DNA of 10,834 nt from positions 107,702 to 118,535 of the forward strand of contig DDYM01000057.1 of the NCBI GenBank assembly GCA_002347985.1. Direction: 5' to 3'. This DNA is from Bacteroidetes bacterium UBA2234. Its GTDB lineage: Bacteria > Bacteroidota > Bacteroidia > NS11-12g > UBA955. Position 1 is the first letter of the stretch. Each line of letters opens with the position of its first letter. The notes beneath the pieces were generated by a model. That model saw only the letters and a program-made list of their open reading frames with translations, had not been told where the DNA came from and did no database searches. The translations under genes and the position numbers were made by a program. Positions 6,321 to 10,834 of the stretch are shown in pieces.

Positions 6321-8408
6321 TTATTTCATAAAAATGCAGCCGGTGATCGTGTACATTTTGTAATTTTTTGGGTTGACACCAGTTGTTTCAGCCACTTCAA
6401 AATTGATTTTTTGAATCAACAAAATTCCTTCTTTGCCATTTTTCTTGAAAGGGAATCGCAATTTGTTATTTGGGAATTTTTGTGGGTTGGATTCTCCAGA
6501 CCGCATGCGGTTTACAACAGCCGATGTCACGGCGTTTTGAATTGGAATTTCGATTTCTTCCCCATTGACAATTAATATCAAATTAGAGACGCCAGCGCCG
6601 CTTGCAGCCTCATCGCTTCGTTTGATTTTGACTAAATCCGAATGGCTGCTTATTGTGGTTTCGTAACCGTTTTCGTTGATATAAATTTCATTCATTGGGT
6701 AATAGTGGGTCCAGTTTCCGGCAGGGATTTGGTTCTGCGGGACTTGGGATTCTATTTCAAACCAGGTTGAGGTGGCAGTTTCTCGGTAATTGTCATAACT
6801 ATGAATGTTGAATTTTTCTAAATCATTGGACAGGATTTGTCGGATGGCCTGTCGGCGCTCATATTTGTCTAGGTTTCGCTCGCGATTTATATCCTCACCC
6901 ACTGGCATATTTTGAGCACTCACGGTATCTGGGACGGTGCTGTCCTTTTTGGCAGATTCAACCAGTGCTTGGCTTTCATTCACATGGGGAGTTCCCTTTG
7001 TCTGTGCCACAGTTACGGGAGCTACTGTTGCGGCGGTGTCTGGGGCCAATTCAGCTGTAACTACATTATTTGAGGTGAATTCTTTTTGAATCTCCGCCTC
7101 GGTTGGATAGTGAAGGTAGGGCTCGAGGCCGGTTTTTTGATAATTGCGACTGAGGTATCGCGTAGCAGAATACAGTTCTCCCATCAACGAATCGGTTTGG
7201 GGATTGTCTTTGTAAACGAGCAGTTTGCCATTTTTAACCATTTTCAATTCTGTCAATAGGCGATTGATTTTGGCGGTTTGACTGCTGATGGAAATACTTT
7301 TGTGCGATAGGGGCCCCAACAGAAATAGGAATGCTGTGATGAAAAGGGTGAGTGGGATTAGTACGATGTTTCGGCCTTTGAAAAAGACATTGTAAATTGT
7401 GATCCAGGTAAGCCAGACCGTAATCGCCAAAACAGCCCATCGGGGTGCGGTGAAACCATAGTCTCCGATGCGTGTGAAAATGGCGACGTATTGAAGAATC
7501 AATAAGGGGATCAGCGCAACATAATAGCCTTTGGTATACCATTTTACCCAACTGTTTTCTTTTTGATGTTGATAGGGATGAACCAGTAGCATCGCCAACA
7601 TACCGAGTACAGAAAATACCATAATGAGGATGGTGACCCAACCTTGCGGGAGCGACCACTGAACGATGATTTTTCCCATGTAAGCGTATAAAATGAGGAG
7701 GTAAAGCACCACCAACGGGATCAAAATGAACTGAACAAAAATGCGAAGTCCATTGGGTAAGTCGGTTGATGATTCTAGTTCGTCGATGTCGGTCGGTACC
7801 CCCGCACAAAAAATAATGACACTCATCGGAAGGGCCATGATAAACCAGAGGTAGGCATAGATTTTTGCGCCAAAATCCACATCAAACAACTCTGTAACCG
7901 CCAGTATGGCACCGCTGATTCCGGCAAATAAAACTCCAGTATACAATACTGTGGTGAATGCACGAATGAACAGGGATTTGTTGTATTGCCAGAAGGCGTT
8001 GATCTTGAAATTGCCTATGAATGGTAGGAATGCCACGAGTAAGTGGGAAAGTAGGGCATATCCGAATATTTGAATGGCAAGACTCTCGTCTGTTCCAGAA
8101 TTGATCTGGTTGTTTATGTCGTTTACCATGAGCCAAATAAGTCCCAGTCCTACTAATAACATCGACCCTTTGATTGGCCCCGACCAGTTTTTATGTTCGG
8201 CGGTGGTATGGATGGAGAAAAACAAACTGATTCCTAGGCAACAACCAAAAATGTAAGGTAGGAATGCTTCCGAATTTTCCCCTTTGCCCTGTGTAATGAA
8301 AATCAAAAGTACTGCGGCAATGGCTGCGAAAATAATTGCAATGGGATATCGACTTACACTCAAGCGGATTCCTTGAGTGAGTTTTTCTAAAGAGAACAAT
8401 TTCTTCAT
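6321..8408 (-). CDS. DUF4153 polytopic membrane protein
   Basis: The 695-aa protein begins at the ATG at 8406-8408 (MKKLFSLEKLTQGIRLSVSRYP); an upstream TTG at 8462 would add 18 residues lacking family features and would use up the intergenic region, so I reject it. About the first 370 residues contain roughly ten to twelve hydrophobic segments typical of DUF4153, including the family-like motif RIGDYGFTAPRW (~313-324). A Pro/Thr/Ala/Val-rich, probably disordered linker (~450-510) leads to a soluble, beta-rich C-terminal part of about 190 residues, most likely outside the inner membrane. The function of DUF4153 proteins is not established, and I assign none. The gene is the first of a minus-strand series with the Mre11-like and Rad50-like genes and is transcribed divergently from the UbiA-like gene, with 53 bases between starts. 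Confidence 0.88.
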   Translation of the reverse strand: MKKLFSLEKLTQGIRLSVSRYPIAIIFAAIAAVLLIFITQGKGENSEAFLPYIFGCCLGISLFFSIHTTAEHKNWSGPIKGSMLLVGLGLIWLMVNDINNQINSGTDESLAIQIFGYALLSHLLVAFLPFIGNFKINAFWQYNKSLFIRAFTTVLYTGVLFAGISGAILAVTELFDVDFGAKIYAYLWFIMALPMSVIIFCAGVPTDIDELESSTDLPNGLRIFVQFILIPLVVLYLLILYAYMGKIIVQWSLPQGWVTILIMVFSVLGMLAMLLVHPYQHQKENSWVKWYTKGYYVALIPLLILQYVAIFTRIGDYGFTAPRWAVLAITVWLTWITIYNVFFKGRNIVLIPLTLFITAFLFLLGPLSHKSISISSQTAKINRLLTELKMVKNGKLLVYKDNPQTDSLMGELYSATRYLSRNYQKTGLEPYLHYPTEAEIQKEFTSNNVVTAELAPDTAATVAPVTVAQTKGTPHVNESQALVESAKKDSTVPDTVSAQNMPVGEDINRERNLDKYERRQAIRQILSNDLEKFNIHSYDNYRETATSTWFEIESQVPQNQIPAGNWTHYYPMNEIYINENGYETTISSHSDLVKIKRSDEAASGAGVSNLILIVNGEEIEIPIQNAVTSAVVNRMRSGESNPQKFPNNKLRFPFKKNGKEGILLIQKINFEVAETTGVNPKNYKMYTITGCIFMK

Positions 8409-8461
8409 GATGCAATTTATATCATTCCCAAATAAATCGGACAAATGACAAGGAAATTTCA
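8409..8461. promoter_or_regulatory. Divergent intergenic region between DUF4153 and UbiA-like genes
   Basis: These 53 bases must contain, or adjoin, the promoters of both divergent genes. On the minus strand TTTATTTG matches TAnnTTTG at seven of eight positions, but no TTG lies at the usual distance. On the plus strand I see no convincing -33/-7 pair; boxes resembling TAnnTTTG (TAAATTTC at 8479, TATATTTT at 8487) lie after the 8462 ATG and would only make sense if translation began at the ATG at 8495. No operator palindrome is evident. Confidence 0.3.
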
Positions 8462-9520
8462 ATGGATTTCACTTTCTTTAAATTTCTATATTTTATGAAT
8501 CAATTAAGATCTGCTGAAACACCAAAGTATTTTCTCCAACGCGCTTGGATTTATTCCAAAGAAATGTTCCCGGTATTCGTTTACATCCCCTACGTGGTGG
8601 CTTTGTATTTCTGTATGAACATTGTGATTCAAATTTTGAACACATCCAATTTTCAGTTGGCACAATCCGCTTGTTGGGGTGAAGGGTCAACAGATGAAAT
8701 GCTGAATACATTGTACGCTGCGGGGTCTCAAGTGGTTATTGATTCCACGGCGATTGCGGGTGTTGTGACGGCGTTTTTTATGATGTTGATGATGCGCACT
8801 TTCGACGATCTAAAGGATTTTGAACTCGATGCGCAGTTGTTTCCCCATCGTTCCACGGCCCGAAAGCTGGTTTTGAAGCGCGATATTCAGGCAATCAGCC
8901 TAACGAGTTTTATCACACTGGTGACTGTAAATTTGATTTGGGGCCAGCAAACGCTGTCGGTTTTTGTTCTTATGATGACCTATGCGTTGCTCACATTCAA
9001 GTGGTTTTTTGCCGAGAAATTTCACCGCGAGCATATTTTCTTTACGATGCTAGACCATCAGCCCTTACCCTATGTGATCAACTTCTTTTTGATTCATACG
9101 GCTTTGGCGAGCGGTGCCCAATACGAATCGTTTCAAACCATACATTTTATTTTGCTTTTGATTGTTTCTATGCCAATTACTGCCTGGGAAGTTTCGCGCA
9201 AAATTCGCTCGGCGGATATGGAGACAGAGTACGAGACTTTCTCCATGGTGATTGGTAGGAAACCGGCCACCATCATCCCCATGCTATTTTTTCTGGTTGT
9301 GGGCGGTTTGAATATGCATGTGGGGTCGATTTTACATTTTTCGCAATGGTATTTTATCATTGATCTGTTGATTATGGCCCTCGTGCTTTTCTTTTATTTG
9401 CGATTCTTGATTAAACCTTTGAAGGAAAATAACGTCCTCACCAGCGTTTCTTTGTTTGTGACGACCACCTTTTTCTTGAATTTGTTGATTAATACGCTGG
9501 TGCATTACGCTATTTTTTGA
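8462..9520 (+). CDS. UbiA-like prenyltransferase-family membrane protein
   Basis: A 352-aa polytopic membrane protein with about nine hydrophobic segments (first ~36-57, last ~325-350), matching UbiA-family topology and length. Motif I of UbiA enzymes, N/D-D-x-x-D-x-x-x-D, is present as DDLKDFELD (115-123). It is followed by FPHRSTARK, similar in placement to the P-x-R-P segment that follows it in many members. Motif II is seen as EVSRKIRSADMETEYETFS (243-261), where D252 and E256 could replace DxxxD; the final TFSMVIG resembles the usual TLA..LG ending. Classical members transfer an isoprenoid chain to an aromatic or other acceptor using Mg-diphosphate bound by these Asp residues; acceptor and product here are unknown. 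Translation could instead start at the ATG at 8495 (MNQLRSAETP), which would remove 11 residues; sequence alone does not settle this. The PEP-synthase-like gene follows almost at once. Confidence 0.8.
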   Translation: MDFTFFKFLYFMNQLRSAETPKYFLQRAWIYSKEMFPVFVYIPYVVALYFCMNIVIQILNTSNFQLAQSACWGEGSTDEMLNTLYAAGSQVVIDSTAIAGVVTAFFMMLMMRTFDDLKDFELDAQLFPHRSTARKLVLKRDIQAISLTSFITLVTVNLIWGQQTLSVFVLMMTYALLTFKWFFAEKFHREHIFFTMLDHQPLPYVINFFLIHTALASGAQYESFQTIHFILLLIVSMPITAWEVSRKIRSADMETEYETFSMVIGRKPATIIPMLFFLVVGGLNMHVGSILHFSQWYFIIDLLIMALVLFFYLRFLIKPLKENNVLTSVSLFVTTTFFLNLLINTLVHYAIF

Positions 9521-9524
9521 GGTT

Positions 9525-10834
9525 TTGGGCGAGCGTTTGTTTGATAAATCGGCCACAGAAGTATCGGAGATCGGCAGTAAGGCATATCACTTGTTGTCCT
9601 TGCAACGAGAGGGTTTTCGGGTTCCTCCATTTTTTGTCCTCTCCAGGTATGATGTTGCCCTGCTTTTCGGTTCCGTTTTGACCGAGGTAGAGTCGATTTT
9701 CGCCTCAACAACAATTTCTTCGTCGGCACTTCCTACGTCCGATGATTTATTGGCTCGATGCGAACGGGCGCAGTTGCTGATAGAGTCGTTTGAGCCTCCC
9801 GCGGAATTCTTGCAACCTCTGATTCAGCGCTGTTTGGATACTTTTGGGTTGGATTATTACATTTCGGTAAGGTCGTCTGCGATGTCAGAAGATTCCGCAT
9901 CGGCTTCTTTCGCGGGCCAGCACAATACGTATTTGTACACAACGCAGGATACGTTGGTAACGAACATCAAAAAGAGTTTGGCTTCGGCTTGGGGATTTGG
10001 GGCATTGAGTTACAGGCAACATCATGGACTTCCCATTCAGGGGATTGAATATGCGATGGTTTTGCAGCAGATGGTTTTCGCAACGCGCGCGGGCATAGCG
10101 TTTTCGATGAATTCTCAAGGGAACATGGCCGATGCGGTGATCAATTGTGGCTATGGGATGGGTGAGGGGATCGTGATGGATAAGGTGGCGGTGGATTGCT
10201 ACCATGTAAATCGGGCGTTGAGGCGCACCACGCGAAGCGTGGTGCGCAAAGAACAAGCCATGGAATTTTCTCCCAGCCTCGGAATTCATTTGGCCACCGT
10301 GCCCGATGAAAAACAACATGTGGCCGCCCTTACCGATGAAGAGATTTTTGAGGTATTCGACCTGGCCATTCAAGCCGAAAAATTGCTCGCAAAGCCCGCC
10401 GATATTGAATTTGTGTGGGGTGAAGATGGATTGTTGTACTTGCTTCAAATGCGACCTATAACCACCATTCATAGGGAGGATTTGGTGGTGCTCGACAATA
10501 CAAATATCGTTGAGAGTTATCCCAATATTACGCTTCCGTTGAGCTATTCGTTTGCCTCTATGGCGTATACCAATTTGTTTCGAAGGAGTGCAAAGGCATT
10601 TTGGATTTCCAGTGAAAAGTTTGATGCCAATCACGAGGTGTTTGATCACTTGATTGAGCATTTTTATGGTCGGGTTTATTACCGGCTCGACAATTGGTAT
10701 CGGATGATGGCGTTGGTTTATAATTCCAAACGGTCCATGCAGGCCTGGGAAACCGCGGTTGGCTTGCCAGATTCTGCCAGCGATAGTTACAAGTTTCCAT
10801 TGGCTGGCAAAATCAAAACGGGACTGTCGGTTTT
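9525..10834 (+). CDS. PEP-synthase-like / PEP-pyruvate-binding ATP-grasp protein, N-terminal part (runs off right edge)
   Basis: An uninterrupted frame of 436 codons runs to the window edge. It carries the PPDK_N / PEP synthase ATP-grasp domain: EIGSKAYHL (15-23), VRSSAMSED (115-123), SFAGQ (128-132), INCGYGMGEGIV (206-217), DIEFVW (293-298) and LLQMRP (306-311). The last third (NIVESYPNITLPLSYS, ~327-342; RVYYRLDN, 383-390) resembles the linker region of rifampicin-phosphotransferase and PEP-synthase-like proteins before the swivelling phospho-His domain, which would lie beyond the edge. The family transfers phosphate from ATP through a His to pyruvate or another acceptor; the acceptor here is not known. 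There is no in-frame ATG near the start; candidates are TTG at 9525 (chosen) or TTG at 9537, both 4-16 bases after the UbiA-like stop, so the two genes are probably co-transcribed and coupled. Confidence 0.87.
   Translation, partial: MGERLFDKSATEVSEIGSKAYHLLSLQREGFRVPPFFVLSRYDVALLFGSVLTEVESIFASTTISSSALPTSDDLLARCERAQLLIESFEPPAEFLQPLIQRCLDTFGLDYYISVRSSAMSEDSASASFAGQHNTYLYTTQDTLVTNIKKSLASAWGFGALSYRQHHGLPIQGIEYAMVLQQMVFATRAGIAFSMNSQGNMADAVINCGYGMGEGIVMDKVAVDCYHVNRALRRTTRSVVRKEQAMEFSPSLGIHLATVPDEKQHVAALTDEEIFEVFDLAIQAEKLLAKPADIEFVWGEDGLLYLLQMRPITTIHREDLVVLDNTNIVESYPNITLPLSYSFASMAYTNLFRRSAKAFWISSEKFDANHEVFDHLIEHFYGRVYYRLDNWYRMMALVYNSKRSMQAWETAVGLPDSASDSYKFPLAGKIKTGLSV
10223..10247. repeat. Perfect GC-rich inverted repeat (11-bp arms, GAA loop) inside a CDS
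   Basis: GCGCACCACGC, GAA, then GCGTGGTGCGC forms a perfect 11-bp stem with a three-base loop. Its centre is GCGAAGC, known from nucleic-acid chemistry as an unusually stable DNA mini-hairpin. It encodes RRTTRSVVR (residues 233-241 from the 9525 start) in the variable loop after the DCYHVNR segment of the ATP-grasp domain, where length variation is tolerated. It could be a REP-like dispersed palindrome that landed in frame, or chance use of Arg, Thr and Val codons. Confidence 0.8.

Noticed and set aside
7234..7809. 191-codon minus-strand frame inside the DUF4153 gene
   Set aside because: It is in another frame of the same strand; the DUF4153 frame gives proper membrane segments and family motifs, whereas this one is rich in His, Arg, Pro and Ser with no pattern.
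8409..8462. Longer DUF4153 protein from a TTG at 8462
   Set aside because: The extra 18 residues are unlike the family N-terminus, and the start would overlap the divergent gene's ATG, leaving no room for promoters.
9885..10661. Antisense 258-codon open frame on the minus strand
   Set aside because: It lies wholly within the PEP-synthase-like gene, whose sense frame carries clear ATP-grasp motifs; the antisense product is His/Ile/Arg-rich without recognisable domains.

Overview
The window looks like chromosomal DNA of a member of the Bacteroidota (Flavobacteriales-like, but I cannot fix the genus). The evidence is a type A type IX secretion (T9SS) sorting domain on a secreted LamG protein, the Cys-paired adhesin-like repeats common in that phylum, a DUF4153 membrane protein, promoter elements close to the Bacteroidota TTG / TAnnTTTG type, and start codons without a convincing Shine-Dalgarno sequence. 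Base composition is moderate and even; I see no insertion sequence, tRNA, rRNA, CRISPR array or prophage signature.

Left part (1-2620, minus strand): two tandem paralogous genes for secreted LamG proteins. The first runs off the left edge and only its first 109 codons are visible. The second is complete (727 aa): signal peptide, LamG domain, six ~50-residue repeats each with a Cys pair, an Ig-like segment and a T9SS C-terminal sorting domain. Each gene has its own matching promoter-like sequence, and a strong hairpin lies between them.

Middle part (2694-8408, minus strand): a likely three-gene transcription unit, DUF4153 membrane protein, then a Mre11/SbcD/YhaO-like nuclease, then a Rad50/SbcC/YhaN-like ATPase. 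The last two overlap by four bases (ATGA), as expected for subunits of one DNA end-processing complex. The ATPase has no CxxC zinc hook; a short segment that looks beta-rich sits between its coiled coils.

Right part (8462-10834, plus strand, divergent from the DUF4153 gene): a UbiA-like polytopic membrane protein with an intact DDxxDxxxD motif, followed after a few bases by a phosphoenolpyruvate-synthase-like ATP-grasp protein that runs off the right edge. The tight linkage suggests a joint function, which I cannot name. A perfect 11-bp inverted repeat with a GAA loop lies inside the PEP-synthase-like gene.

There is no gene-free stretch over 300 bases. The intergenic gaps (330-436, 2621-2693, 6263-6320, 8409-8461) are all short.
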